Assembly (NCBI RefSeq): GCF_016811995.1
Contig: NZ_CP069159.1
Location: forward strand, 620,001-684,000
DNA: 64,000 nucleotides
Direction of reading: 5' to 3'
From: Citrobacter sp. R56
GTDB lineage: Bacteria; Pseudomonadota; Gammaproteobacteria; Enterobacterales; Enterobacteriaceae
A model generated the notes under the pieces. It did no database searches. It was given only the letters and a program-made list of their open reading frames with translations, and was not told the origin of the DNA. This document shows positions 39,517 to 48,854 of the stretch, piece by piece. Made by a program: the position numbers and the translations under genes. Position 1 is the stretch's first letter. Every line of letters begins with the position of its first letter.

Positions 39517-40003
39517 TGTTTAAATCCTCGTTAGAAACAGTAGATGCAACGCTTAATAATAAATAATTTGTGGGTTTTTATTTTTAATATCCAGAGTAAA
39601 TTCCGTTATCTGAATTAATAATTACATGCCTGGCTGTGGCTGATTATATATAATTTCTAAAGCATTTTGGCACGCGAGATTTTTTCCAGGATCTCAGAGG
39701 CAATGTCTGTAATTACACCTGTGCGTTAATTCGTATTTAAATGATACAGATAAAAGTTAAGAATTGAATGCGGCTTAAATCACATAAAAAACGTACAACT
39801 GGACATAATGTCCGATTGAATCATCGGTAGCGGTATTTATGCTATAGAAATATTTTATTCGTGAATTAAATATGGATGTTTATTCTGCTGGGTTATGCGA
39901 ACTATCCTGCCGGAAAGTTTTTCAGGATATATTTGATGACAGATTTGGTATGTCAGTTGCGAGGGGACTTCAGTGTGGCTGCTTTAAGCGATAGTTCATG
40001 TTG

Positions 40004-40039
40004 CCTGATGGTACTGCACTCATTGCGCATACCATCAGG
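40004..40039. terminator. Hairpin downstream of ygiN
   Basis: A 10-bp perfect stem (cctgatggta / taccatcagg) with a 16-nt loop lies beyond the ygiN stop. It may terminate ygiN transcripts, but no clear T-run follows. Confidence 0.4.
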
Positions 40040-40044
40040 AGTTG

Positions 40045-40074
40045 GCCGGATTCGGCTTTACGCCGTCATCCGGC
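40045..40074. repeat. REP element near ygiN 3' end
   Basis: Inverted gccggat / atccggc around a GC-rich centre, the usual REP pattern. Confidence 0.7.
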
Positions 40075-40086
40075 ATTAAGACACAC

Positions 40087-40401
40087 TTAAAGACCTGATT
40101 CCAGAATACGAATATTCGTTTCCAGCACTTCGCCTTTAACGGCTTCGCTCCAGGCTTTCATGTGTGGGGTCTGCAGATGCGCTTCAAGATGCGCCACGCT
40201 TTCCCACAGTTCGATCATCACGATTGAATCAGGGGCTGTTGCCTGGAAGCTCACACCCGCGGCGTGATCGACCATCGGCGCATAGCCGTGGCAACCCTCT
40301 TCTTTCAATACGGTGGGGACGATTTTAGCGAACTGTTCCAGTACCGCCTGGCGGTGGTGTTGACCTGGACGCGTACGGATTTCAGCAATGACTGTAAGCA
40401 T
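40087..40401 (-). CDS. ygiN: Quinol monooxygenase YgiN
   Basis: YgiN is a dimeric ferredoxin-like (ABM fold) enzyme that oxidises menadiol, and is thought to form a quinone redox cycle with MdaB. The 104 residues begin MLTVIAEIRTRPGQHHRQAVL, match the E. coli length, and end in NIRILESGL. It lies 88 bp downstream of mdaB on the same strand. In E. coli parE is its direct neighbour; here the nucleoside cassette stands between. Confidence 0.95.
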   Translation of the reverse strand: MLTVIAEIRTRPGQHHRQAVLEQFAKIVPTVLKEEGCHGYAPMVDHAAGVSFQATAPDSIVMIELWESVAHLEAHLQTPHMKAWSEAVKGEVLETNIRILESGL

Positions 40402-40489
40402 GGTTAACTCCTTCTATACCCGGCATACTTCAAGCTGCAGCTGCGTTGGCTGCAACTCGAATTACTGGGGTCTAATTTTGAATGACCAG

Positions 40490-41071
40490 TTAACCAAAAA
40501 TCTCGCTCAGATGCTTGCGATATTCTGCGATATAACGTGGGACGTCCGGCATTTTAATCACGTCGTTGACGATAAAGGTCGGCAGCGGATCCATCCCCAG
40601 GAACTGGTTAGCTTTATGGAAAGGCAGGTATGCGCCATCCACGCCCACGCCTTCAAAGAATTGATCTTTCTCGGTGAAGGCTTCCATCGGCGCGTTCCAG
40701 GTCAGTGAAAGCATATATTTTTTGCCCTGAATAAGACCGCCTGAACCGTACTTCTTCGAGGCGTCTGAACGGGTGCGTCCATCACTGGCGTACAGGATGC
40801 CATGACCTTCAGTGAAGACGTCATCAATGTATTTTTTAACCGTCCACGGCGCGCCCATCCACCAGCCTGGCATCTGCCAGATTATTGTATCGGCCCAGAC
40901 GAAGTTCTGAATTTCGGTGTTGATGTCGTAATCACTTTCGGCACGGACGACTTTAACATCATGCCCGAGGTCGCGCAGGAGGCCATCCGCGACCTCGGTC
41001 AGGGTGTCATTCAACTGACCATTGGAATGGGCGAATTTTTTCGCGCCGTTGATAATCAGAATGTTGCTCAT
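40490..41071 (-). CDS. mdaB: NADPH:quinone oxidoreductase MdaB
   Basis: MdaB is an FAD enzyme of the flavodoxin-like quinone reductase family, reducing quinones by two electrons. The 193 residues start MSNILIINGAKKFAHSNGQLN (flavin phosphate loop) and contain WQMPGWWMGAPWTVKKYID, a family motif by the isoalloxazine ring. It precedes ygiN, its proposed partner, and follows the qseC 3' end in the same direction. Confidence 0.96.
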   Translation of the reverse strand: MSNILIINGAKKFAHSNGQLNDTLTEVADGLLRDLGHDVKVVRAESDYDINTEIQNFVWADTIIWQMPGWWMGAPWTVKKYIDDVFTEGHGILYASDGRTRSDASKKYGSGGLIQGKKYMLSLTWNAPMEAFTEKDQFFEGVGVDGAYLPFHKANQFLGMDPLPTFIVNDVIKMPDVPRYIAEYRKHLSEIFG

Positions 41072-41179
41072 TATTTGTCCTCACAGGAATGCGTTTGAAG
41101 GCGATTTTACGCTGATGAACGGCCCGGTAAAATTAGCAAAATGTGCAAAGTCTTTTGCTAATTTAGCAATAATCCTGGT

Positions 41180-42529
41180 TCACCACGTCACCGTGGCTTC
41201 AAACCCTCCCTGGGCAGCATGACTAAACGTCACCTCCATGCCATGTAATGCGGCGATTCGGCGAACGATCGACAGGCCCAGCCCGCTGCCTGTCACGCTC
41301 TGTCCCGGTGGGCGATAAAAACGTTCGCCGATGTGGGGCAGAATGTCGGGCGCCACACCGGGGCCATTATCGGTAACGGTAAAACAGCGCGCCTGTAAGG
41401 TCACGTTCACGATACTACCCTGCGGGCTGTAGCGAATGGCGTTATCCAGCAGATTTCGTACCAGCAGACTCAGCAGCAGAGGCTGTGCGGTTCGCATGAC
41501 ATTGTGTGCATTAATGTTCAGACGCACATCGATGTGTGCCTGCTGCGCCAGATGATAAATCTCCATCACCGCGGATTGCAGAACCTCCTCCAGAGAGAGT
41601 TCTGCCACATCCTGTAGATTGTCGAGCGAGTCGAGTCGTGAAAGGGTTAAGAGTTGATCCACCAGACGTGTGGCGCGGTCAATACCTGCATGCAGTTGCA
41701 CAAGCGCTTTTTCCCGGGCCTTCGGATCGTCGTCAGAGAGTTGCGCCACTTCAGCCTGGACTTTCAACGCCGTCAAGGGGCTGCGCAGTTCATGGGCCGC
41801 GTCTGAAGTGAAGCGTCGTTCACGCACCATCATTGAGTGCGTGCGGATAAATAACTGATTGAGTGCTTCAACCAGCGGGCGGACTTCACTGGGGACGCCT
41901 TTAGGATCAAGCGGCTCCTCTGATTCCGGGGCGCGCAAACGCAGCGTTTGCGCCAGTTTTTTCAACGGTTTGAGTTCCCAACTGAGTAACACAATCAGGA
42001 TCAGCAGCATCAGTGGGAGGGCGATAAGCCAGGGGGTGAGTTGCGCCGTGACGATCGCCAACGCCATATCTTCGCGGTATTCCCACTCTTGCCCCGCCAC
42101 AATACGGTATTTACCGTCGGCGGAGGTTAACCAGATAAACCGCCATTTGTCGTTATCCCCTTTCAACCGGCCATCATCAAAACCATCCCGATGGTAGCTA
42201 TAGGGAATGTCCCGTCCGTTATCACCATCGTGCAGCACCATTCTGCCGTCGCGGGTGTACACCGCAAAGGCCAGAACATCGTCATCGACGTGACCGTGTT
42301 TGAATTTTTTCGGCGTACGCGCCATTCGGGCCGACGCGTTGATGTCGTTGATATCCAGCGCGCTCAGACGTTTGGCAAACAGCATCAGTTGCGTGTCAAA
42401 CAGCTCATCAACGTTGTCGGTTGTTTTCTTCCACGCGACAAAGCTGGAAACCGCCCAGGTGAGAGATGCCAGGATCAGAAAGATCAGGGTTAGCCTGACC
42501 CGCAGACTGAGACGTTGCGTTAATTTCAT
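41180..42529 (-). CDS. qseC: Sensor histidine kinase QseC
   Basis: QseC is the inner-membrane sensor of the QseBC system, reported to respond to AI-3 and adrenergic signals and to cross-talk with PmrAB. The 449 residues show a first membrane helix (~13-35), a periplasmic sensor domain, a second helix (~160-185), the phospho-acceptor His in [13 protein letters not shown] (~245), and the ATPase lobe ([28 protein letters not shown]). Its ATG overlaps the qseB stop by 4 bp. Confidence 0.97.
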   Translation of the reverse strand: MKLTQRLSLRVRLTLIFLILASLTWAVSSFVAWKKTTDNVDELFDTQLMLFAKRLSALDINDINASARMARTPKKFKHGHVDDDVLAFAVYTRDGRMVLHDGDNGRDIPYSYHRDGFDDGRLKGDNDKWRFIWLTSADGKYRIVAGQEWEYREDMALAIVTAQLTPWLIALPLMLLILIVLLSWELKPLKKLAQTLRLRAPESEEPLDPKGVPSEVRPLVEALNQLFIRTHSMMVRERRFTSDAAHELRSPLTALKVQAEVAQLSDDDPKAREKALVQLHAGIDRATRLVDQLLTLSRLDSLDNLQDVAELSLEEVLQSAVMEIYHLAQQAHIDVRLNINAHNVMRTAQPLLLSLLVRNLLDNAIRYSPQGSIVNVTLQARCFTVTDNGPGVAPDILPHIGERFYRPPGQSVTGSGLGLSIVRRIAALHGMEVTFSHAAQGGFEATVTW

Positions 42530-43185
42530 GCGTCACCCAGGGTGTAGCCGATTCCATGTACGGTACGGATAAAGTCGCTGCCAAGTTTGCGGCGCAGATG
42601 ATGGACATGCACTTCTACGGCATTGCTGGAGACGTCATCGTCCCAGCTATACAGTTTTTCTTCGATGAGTTTGCGTGGAAGAACTCGCCCGCTGTTGCGC
42701 ATGAGTAGTTCCAGCAGCGCAAATTCTTTCGGTTTGAGCGGTAAAGGTTCGCCCGCCAGCGTCGCCATCAGGCTACCGGGATTGAGCGCCACCTGTCCGT
42801 GACGCAGTTCGTTGCTGGCCTGGCCGTTGGCGCGGCGCACCAGCGCCTCCAGTCGGGCGGCGACTTCGATGAGCGCAAAGGGTTTGCAGAGATAGTCGTC
42901 TGCGCCGAGACGCAAACCTTCAACACGTTCCGCCAGCGCATCACGCGCCGTCAAAATCAATACCGGTTCGCGTTTACCGTTTTCACGCCACTCGCGCAGA
43001 ATCTCCCGCCCGTCCATTCCCGGCAGCGTCAGGTCGAGGATCACCGCATCATACGGGGCGCTGTAGAGCGCTTCTTTACCCAGGCGTCCTTCGGTAAACC
43101 AGTCGACGTTGAATCCCATTTTACCCAGACCCGCTTTGACGCCATCGCCAATCAACGCGTCATCTTCTACCAGTAAAATTCGCAT
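42526..43185 (-). CDS. qseB: Response regulator QseB
   Basis: QseB is an OmpR-type regulator of flagellar and virulence genes. The 219 residues have a receiver domain with the acidic pair EDD near 7-9, phospho-acceptor Asp51 in [12 protein letters not shown], the conserved Thr (LTARDA) and Lys (CKPF), and a C-terminal winged helix ([17 protein letters not shown]). A PmrA/QseB-type direct repeat lies 87 bp upstream, in the gap shared with divergent ygiW, which suggests autoregulation. Confidence 0.97.
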   Translation of the reverse strand: MRILLVEDDALIGDGVKAGLGKMGFNVDWFTEGRLGKEALYSAPYDAVILDLTLPGMDGREILREWRENGKREPVLILTARDALAERVEGLRLGADDYLCKPFALIEVAARLEALVRRANGQASNELRHGQVALNPGSLMATLAGEPLPLKPKEFALLELLMRNSGRVLPRKLIEEKLYSWDDDVSSNAVEVHVHHLRRKLGSDFIRTVHGIGYTLGDA

Positions 43186-43271
43186 GATATTCGTCCCTGC
43201 AGTGATTCAGTTTGTGGTCAGTAAACCCTGTCGTCGTGGGCGATGTACAGAAAAAATATCTCTTTTTTTGG

Positions 43272-43288
43272 CTTAAGAAGTTGTTAAG
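43272..43288. promoter_or_regulatory. PmrA/QseB-type binding box between qseB and ygiW
   Basis: On the minus strand the sequence is CTTAAC-N5-CTTAAG, the direct half-site arrangement recognised by PmrA/BasR and by QseB in enterobacteria. It sits between the divergent genes, so it may control both. Confidence 0.7.
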
Positions 43289-43337
43289 GATTAACGTATT
43301 TAATGGACGTGAAACAACATGAAAGGGAGAAAGTATT

Positions 43338-43730
43338 ATGAAGAAATTGGCTGCAATGATTGCCGTGATGGCATTGAGTTCTGCACCGGTCCTGGCGGCT
43401 CAACAGGGCGGATTTTCTGGTCCGACGGCGACGCAAAGTCAAAGCGGTGGGTTTGTTGGCCCGAACGGGAGCAGCACGACGGTTGAAAGTGCGAAATCGC
43501 TGCGTGATGATACCTGGGTAACGCTACGTGGGAATATCGTTGAGCGCATTTCCGACGATTTGTATCTGTTTAAAGATGCCACCGGCACCGTGAATGTGGA
43601 TATCGACCACAAACGCTGGAACGGGGTGACCGTGACGCCGCAGGACGTTGTGGAAATTCAGGGGGAGGTCGATAAAGACTGGAACTCTGTGGAGATCGAT
43701 GTAAAACAGGTCACCAAAGTTGCCAAATAA
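43338..43730 (+). CDS. ygiW: Periplasmic BOF-family stress protein YgiW (VisP)
   Basis: YgiW is a periplasmic OB-fold (BOF) protein linked to peroxide and acid stress; in Salmonella the orthologue VisP binds peptidoglycan and affects LPS. The 130 residues include a signal peptide cleaved after VLAA, a repeated glycine-rich GGFSGPTATQSQSGGFVGP segment, then the compact OB fold (~50-128). It is divergent from qseB and just downstream of the PmrA/QseB box. A hairpin terminator follows. Confidence 0.95.
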   Translation: MKKLAAMIAVMALSSAPVLAAQQGGFSGPTATQSQSGGFVGPNGSSTTVESAKSLRDDTWVTLRGNIVERISDDLYLFKDATGTVNVDIDHKRWNGVTVTPQDVVEIQGEVDKDWNSVEIDVKQVTKVAK

Positions 43731-43739
43731 TCCTTATCA

Positions 43740-43762
43740 GGGCCGCGCTTGCGGCCCGTTTC
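43740..43762 (+). terminator. ygiW terminator
   Basis: A 7-bp stem (gggccgc / gcggccc) with a GCTT loop is followed by GTTTCTTT, ten bases past the ygiW stop codon. Confidence 0.75.
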
Positions 43763-43848
43763 TTTATATCAGAAAGATGATGTAAATCAGCCTTCTGACA
43801 ACATTCAGGCGTAAAGTGATACGCTCTACTTTTTCTGACAGAGATATC

Positions 43849-45456
43849 ATGAAAATGCGTCCTCTATTATGGCTGGTCAGCCTGATATGCACTCCCTCTC
43901 TTTTTGCCGCGACAGTTCCTGAAGGAACCGTACTCTCACCGCAACAAATTTTCCGCTATAACAACCACAGCGACCCAGGCACCCTGGACCCGCAAAAGGT
44001 GGAGGAAAATACCGCCGCACAGGTCGTTCTTGATCTATTTGAAGGCTTGGTCTGGATGGATGGCGAGGGCAATGTGCAGCCTGCGCAAGCAGAACGCTGG
44101 GAGGTACTGGACGGCGGCAAACGGTATGTTTTTCATCTGCGAAAAGGGCTGCAATGGTCAGATGGAACGCCACTGACGGCTCAGGATTTTGTCGTCGGCT
44201 GGCAACGCGCGGTGGATCCGCACACGCTCAGCCCCTTCGCGGGATATCTAGGCGCAGCGCACATTCGCAATGCGCAGGCTATCGTTGAAGGAAAATCGCC
44301 GGTGGCCTCGCTTGGGGTCAAGGCCGTGGACGACCAGACGCTGGAAGTTTCCCTTGAGCAACCCGTCCCGTGGTTTACCGCTATGCTGGCGTGGCCAACG
44401 ATGTTTCCTGTTCCGCATCATGTGATTGCACAATATGGTGATGCCTGGAGTAAGCCTGAGCATATGGTCTTCAACGGCGCATTTGTGCTGGATAAATGGG
44501 TGGTGAACGAGAAGATCGTGGCGCGTAAAAATCCACGTTACCGTGATGCGCAGAAGACGGTATTGCAACAGGTGGAGTATCTGGCGCTGGATAATGCGGT
44601 GACAGGATACAATCGCTATCGTGCAGGCGAGGTCGATCTGACCTGGGTGCCCGCGCAGCAGGTCCCGACAATTGAAAAGAACCTGCCTGGCGAGTTGCGG
44701 GTCATTCCCCGCCTGAACAGCGAGTATTATAACTTCAATACCCGCAAAGCCCCCTTTAATGACGTGCGCGTGCGACGTGCATTATATCTTACGGTAGACC
44801 GGCAGCTTATTGCGCAGAAGGTTCTGGGGCTAAGGACGCCAGCGACAACGTTAACCCCGCCACAGGTCTCTGGTTTTGCCTCGCCCGCGCTGGATGAATT
44901 GCAGCTGCCGATGAGTCAGCGGGTCGAAATGGCAAAAGCGCTGCTGAAGCAAGCGGGCTATGACGCCCAGCATCCGTTAGCGTTTGAGCTGTTTTACAAC
45001 AAGTACGATCTTCACGAAAAAACGGCGATCGCGCTCTCTTCTGAATGGCGAAAGTGGCTGGGCGCGGACGTGAAATTGCGGACAATGGAGTGGAAAACGT
45101 ATCTGGATGCGCGTCGGGATGGGGATTTTATGCTCTCTCGCCAGTCGTGGGACGCCACTTACAATGAAGCCTCAACATTCCTGAATACATTGCAGTCGGA
45201 GAATGCCGAGAATGTCGGGCACTGGCAAAATGCGCACTATGATGCATTGCTTGCGCAGGCGGCACGGACAGCCGATGCAAAGCAGAGAAACGCACTTTAT
45301 CAGCAGGCGGAGCTGATCATTAATCAGCAAGCGCCGCTGATTCCTCTTTATTACCAACCGCTGATTAAACTGCTTAAACCGTATGTGGGCGGCTTTCCAG
45401 TTCACAATCCGCAGGATTATATCTACAGCAAAGAGTTGTACATCACTGCACACTAG
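43849..45456 (+). CDS. ygiS: Periplasmic solute-binding protein YgiS (OppA-like)
   Basis: YgiS is an extracytoplasmic solute-binding protein of family 5 (peptide/nickel type); in E. coli it has been linked to deoxycholate uptake. The ATG at 43849 gives 535 residues, the E. coli length, with a signal peptide cleaved near PSLFAA. The family motif GLQWSDGTPLTAQDFVVGW lies near 105-123. No ABC permease or ATPase genes lie beside it, so it is an orphan binding protein. A GC-rich hairpin at 45465-45491 follows. Confidence 0.94.
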   Translation: MKMRPLLWLVSLICTPSLFAATVPEGTVLSPQQIFRYNNHSDPGTLDPQKVEENTAAQVVLDLFEGLVWMDGEGNVQPAQAERWEVLDGGKRYVFHLRKGLQWSDGTPLTAQDFVVGWQRAVDPHTLSPFAGYLGAAHIRNAQAIVEGKSPVASLGVKAVDDQTLEVSLEQPVPWFTAMLAWPTMFPVPHHVIAQYGDAWSKPEHMVFNGAFVLDKWVVNEKIVARKNPRYRDAQKTVLQQVEYLALDNAVTGYNRYRAGEVDLTWVPAQQVPTIEKNLPGELRVIPRLNSEYYNFNTRKAPFNDVRVRRALYLTVDRQLIAQKVLGLRTPATTLTPPQVSGFASPALDELQLPMSQRVEMAKALLKQAGYDAQHPLAFELFYNKYDLHEKTAIALSSEWRKWLGADVKLRTMEWKTYLDARRDGDFMLSRQSWDATYNEASTFLNTLQSENAENVGHWQNAHYDALLAQAARTADAKQRNALYQQAELIINQQAPLIPLYYQPLIKLLKPYVGGFPVHNPQDYIYSKELYITAH

Positions 45457-45601
45457 TGGCGTTGCCCCCGTCCTTGCCAATGGGACGGGGGAAAGCTGGC
45501 AGACTTTGTGACTCAACGCGCCAGATAGGGTAATATCTGCGGCAATATTGCCTGGCAGATAGCGGGTATTGTTCAGGCTAACAGTTGAGGAACCACGATT
45601 A

Positions 45602-47860
45602 ATGAGCGATATGGCAGAGCGCCTTGCGCTGCATGAATTCACGGAAAACGCCTATCTGAACTACTCCATGTACGTCATCATGGACAGGGCGTTACCGTTT
45701 ATTGGTGACGGGCTGAAGCCAGTTCAGCGTCGTATTGTGTATGCGATGTCGGAACTGGGGCTGAATGCCAGCGCCAAATTTAAAAAATCCGCCCGTACCG
45801 TCGGTGACGTACTGGGTAAGTATCATCCTCATGGTGACAGCGCCTGCTACGAAGCCATGGTGCTGATGGCGCAGCCATTCTCTTACCGTTATCCGTTAGT
45901 TGACGGCCAGGGGAACTGGGGGGCGCCGGACGACCCGAAATCCTTCGCAGCGATGCGTTATACCGAATCTCGCCTGTCGAAGTATGCGGAGATTCTGCTG
46001 GGGGAACTGGGGCAGGGAACGTCAGACTGGGTGCCGAACTTTGACGGTACGATGCAGGAGCCGAAAATGCTGCCTGCGCGTCTGCCGAACATTCTGCTCA
46101 ACGGGACTACCGGTATTGCGGTCGGGATGGCAACAGACATTCCTCCACATAACCTGCGCGAAGTGGCGAAAGCGGCCATCACCCTGATTGAACAGCCGAA
46201 AACGACGCTGGATCAACTGCTGGATATCGTGCAGGGGCCGGACTATCCGACGGAAGCTGAGATCATTACCTCCCGTGCTGAGATCCGTAAGATTTACGAG
46301 AACGGGCGCGGCTCCGTGCGCATGCGCGCGGTATGGAATAAAGAAGATGGCGCAGTGGTAATTACCGCGCTGCCGCACCAGGTTTCCGGCGCGCGTGTCC
46401 TTGAGCAAATCGCGGCCCAGATGCGCAATAAAAAGCTGCCGATGGTGGACGATCTGCGTGACGAGTCGGATCACGAAAACCCGACGCGCCTGGTGGTCGT
46501 ACCGCGCTCCAATCGTGTGGACATGGATCAGGTGATGAACCACCTGTTTGCCACCACGGATCTGGAAAAAAGCTATCGCATCAACCTGAATATGATCGGT
46601 CTGGATGGTCGTCCGGCAGTGAAAAATCTGCTGGAGATCCTGACCGAATGGCTGGCGTTCCGTCGTGACACCGTGCGCCGCCGCCTGAACTATCGTCTGG
46701 AGAAAGTCCTCAAGCGCCTGCACATCCTTGAAGGTTTGCTGGTGGCGTTTCTCAATATCGACGAAGTCATTGAGATCATCCGTCACGAGGATGAACCAAA
46801 ACCTGCGTTGATGTCGCGCTTCGGCATCACTGAAACGCAGGCTGAAGCCATCCTAGAACTGAAACTGCGTCATCTTGCCAAACTGGAAGAGATGAAAATC
46901 CGCGGTGAGCAGGATGAGCTGGCGAAAGAGCGTGATCAGTTGCAGAGCATTCTGGCTTCCGAGCGCAAAATGAATAACCTGCTGAAGAAAGAGTTACAGG
47001 CTGACTCTGATGCCTACGGCGACGATCGTCGTTCTCCGTTACAGGAACGCGAAGAAGCTAAGGCGATGAGCGAACACGACATGCTGCCGTCTGAGCCGGT
47101 GACCATCGTGCTTTCCCAAATGGGTTGGGTGCGTAGCGCCAAAGGTCACGATATTGACGCGCAAGGGCTGAACTATAAATCGGGTGACAGCTTTAAAGCT
47201 GCCGTGAAAGGCAAGAGTAACCAGCCCGTGGTGTTCATCGACACGACCGGGCGCAGTTATGCCATCGACCCGATTACGCTGCCGTCGGCACGTGGTCAGG
47301 GCGAACCGCTGACCGGTAAGCTTACGCTACCGCCGGGGGCGACAGTGGATCATATGCTGATGGAAGGCGATGAGCAGAAACTGTTGATGGCGTCTGATGC
47401 GGGTTATGGCTTTGTGTGTACCTTCAACGATCTGGTCGCGCGCAATCGTGCGGGCAAAGCACTGATTACGTTACCGGAAAATGCGCATGTGATGCCGCCG
47501 GTGGTGATTGAAGATGACACCGATATGCTGCTGGCAATAACTCAAGCGGGCCGCATGTTGATGTTCCCGGTCAGCGATCTGCCGCAATTGTCGAAAGGCA
47601 AAGGGAATAAGATCATCAATATTCCTTCTGCAGAAGCCGCGAAAGGTGAAGATGGCCTGGCGCAGCTTTACGTTCTGCCGCCACAAAGCACGCTGACGAT
47701 TCACGTCGGCAAACGCAAAATTAAACTGCGTCCTGAAGAGCTGCAAAAAGTGACTGGCGAACGTGGCCGCCGCGGCACGCTGATGCGTGGTCTGCAACGT
47801 ATCGATCGTATCGAGATCGACTCTCCTCGTCGCGCAAGCAGTGGCGATAGCGAAGAGTAA
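45602..47860 (+). CDS. parC: DNA topoisomerase IV subunit A
   Basis: ParC is the DNA-cleaving subunit of topoisomerase IV and pairs with ParE. The ATG at 45602 gives 752 residues as in E. coli. The catalytic tyrosine lies in [10 protein letters not shown] near 120. The quinolone-resistance positions Ser80 and Glu84 are both wild type ([12 protein letters not shown]). The C-terminal ~250 residues form the GyrA-like beta-propeller. The frame extends 11 codons upstream without a start signal. It is followed by a 13-bp terminator stem. Confidence 0.98.
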   Translation: MSDMAERLALHEFTENAYLNYSMYVIMDRALPFIGDGLKPVQRRIVYAMSELGLNASAKFKKSARTVGDVLGKYHPHGDSACYEAMVLMAQPFSYRYPLVDGQGNWGAPDDPKSFAAMRYTESRLSKYAEILLGELGQGTSDWVPNFDGTMQEPKMLPARLPNILLNGTTGIAVGMATDIPPHNLREVAKAAITLIEQPKTTLDQLLDIVQGPDYPTEAEIITSRAEIRKIYENGRGSVRMRAVWNKEDGAVVITALPHQVSGARVLEQIAAQMRNKKLPMVDDLRDESDHENPTRLVVVPRSNRVDMDQVMNHLFATTDLEKSYRINLNMIGLDGRPAVKNLLEILTEWLAFRRDTVRRRLNYRLEKVLKRLHILEGLLVAFLNIDEVIEIIRHEDEPKPALMSRFGITETQAEAILELKLRHLAKLEEMKIRGEQDELAKERDQLQSILASERKMNNLLKKELQADSDAYGDDRRSPLQEREEAKAMSEHDMLPSEPVTIVLSQMGWVRSAKGHDIDAQGLNYKSGDSFKAAVKGKSNQPVVFIDTTGRSYAIDPITLPSARGQGEPLTGKLTLPPGATVDHMLMEGDEQKLLMASDAGYGFVCTFNDLVARNRAGKALITLPENAHVMPPVVIEDDTDMLLAITQAGRMLMFPVSDLPQLSKGKGNKIINIPSAEAAKGEDGLAQLYVLPPQSTLTIHVGKRKIKLRPEELQKVTGERGRRGTLMRGLQRIDRIEIDSPRRASSGDSEE

Positions 47861-47870
47861 TTGTCTCGTC

Positions 47871-47902
47871 TTATTCTCCCTCCTTTCATGGAGGGAGAAT
47901 AA
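47871..47902 (+). terminator. parC terminator
   Basis: A perfect 13-bp stem (ttattctccctcc / ggagggagaataa) with a 6-nt loop lies 10 bp after the parC stop. Confidence 0.75.
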
Positions 47903-48045
47903 ACGTTAAAAATTCCCGTGAAACCGTTGTTTATTCGTGCGTTGCGATTAACAATACGCTTTTCCAGAGAGCCGCTCTTAACAAAGCTCTAACCTGATAG
48001 CAGGTGACGTACAATAGGTAGGCTCTTGGGGCTTCAGAGGTTGTT

Positions 48046-48783
48046 ATGCTATATATTTTTCGTCTCTTTATTACTGTTATTTACTGCATTCTGGTCTGTA
48101 TTTTTGGGTGTATCTACTGTCTCTTCAGTCCACGAAATCCTAAGCACGTCTCGACCTTTGGTCGTATGTTTGGTCGCCTGGCCCCTTTGTATGGCTTGAA
48201 GGTGGAATGTCGTTTGCCTGCCGGTGTTGAAAATCACGGCAATGCCATTTATATCGCTAACCATCAGAATAATTACGATATGGTGACGGCCGCGAATATT
48301 GTTCAACCGCCTACCGTTACCGTGGGTAAAAAAAGCCTGTTGTGGATACCGTTTTTCGGGCTGTTATATTGGTTAACCGGCAACTTATTGATCGACAGAG
48401 ATAACCGGGCCAAAGCGCACAGTACCATTGCACAAGTGGTACGCCATATTAAGAAACGCCGTATTTCTGTGTGGATGTTCCCGGAAGGCACGCGCAGCCG
48501 CGGGCGTGGTCTGCTACCGTTTAAGACGGGGGCGTTTCATGCCGCGATTGCCGCAGGCGTACCCGTTATTCCCGTGTGCGTATCCAATACCTCAAATAAG
48601 ATTAACCTTAACCGACTGAATAACGGTCTGGTGATTGTTGAGATGTTACCGCCGATTGATATCAGCGCCTTTGGTAAAGATCAGGTTCGGGAACTCGCGG
48701 CACATTGCCGTACACTGATGGAACAAAAAATCGCAGAACTCGATAAAGAAGTCGCAGAACGGGAAGCAGCCGGCAAGGTTTAA
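48046..48783 (+). CDS. plsC: 1-acylglycerol-3-phosphate O-acyltransferase
   Basis: PlsC makes phosphatidic acid from lysophosphatidic acid at the inner membrane. The 245 residues start with a membrane helix and hold the HX4D catalytic motif in ANHQNNYDM near 73-78, the FPEGTRSRGRG glycerol-phosphate site near 145, and VPVIPV near 172. ftsP follows after 71 bp in the same direction. Confidence 0.97.
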   Translation: MLYIFRLFITVIYCILVCIFGCIYCLFSPRNPKHVSTFGRMFGRLAPLYGLKVECRLPAGVENHGNAIYIANHQNNYDMVTAANIVQPPTVTVGKKSLLWIPFFGLLYWLTGNLLIDRDNRAKAHSTIAQVVRHIKKRRISVWMFPEGTRSRGRGLLPFKTGAFHAAIAAGVPVIPVCVSNTSNKINLNRLNNGLVIVEMLPPIDISAFGKDQVRELAAHCRTLMEQKIAELDKEVAEREAAGKV

Positions 48784-48854
48784 GTCGGTTAGTGAGAGAT
48801 TTGCGGAATACGATTTCCTGCGCATTATTTTAGCCAGTTTTACATGGAGCTTAT

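Larger units (their letters stand above)
39517..40086. other. 570-bp AT-rich intergenic region with palindromes
   Basis: This gap separates the salvage cassette from ygiN. The half next to the kinase-regulator is AT-rich and should hold the cassette promoter. A short perfect palindrome (ggacataatgtcc, 39801-39813) lies ~285 bp upstream of the cassette start. An open plus-strand frame at 39876-40079 has no ribosome site or recognisable product. The ygiN side has a hairpin and a REP element. Confidence 0.6.

Noticed and set aside
39876-40079. 67-codon plus-strand frame in the gap before ygiN
   Set aside because: No ribosome site, no family resemblance, and it runs into a hairpin and REP element.
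46022-46786. Minus-strand open frame of 254 codons opposite parC
   Set aside because: Shadow of parC with no start signal.
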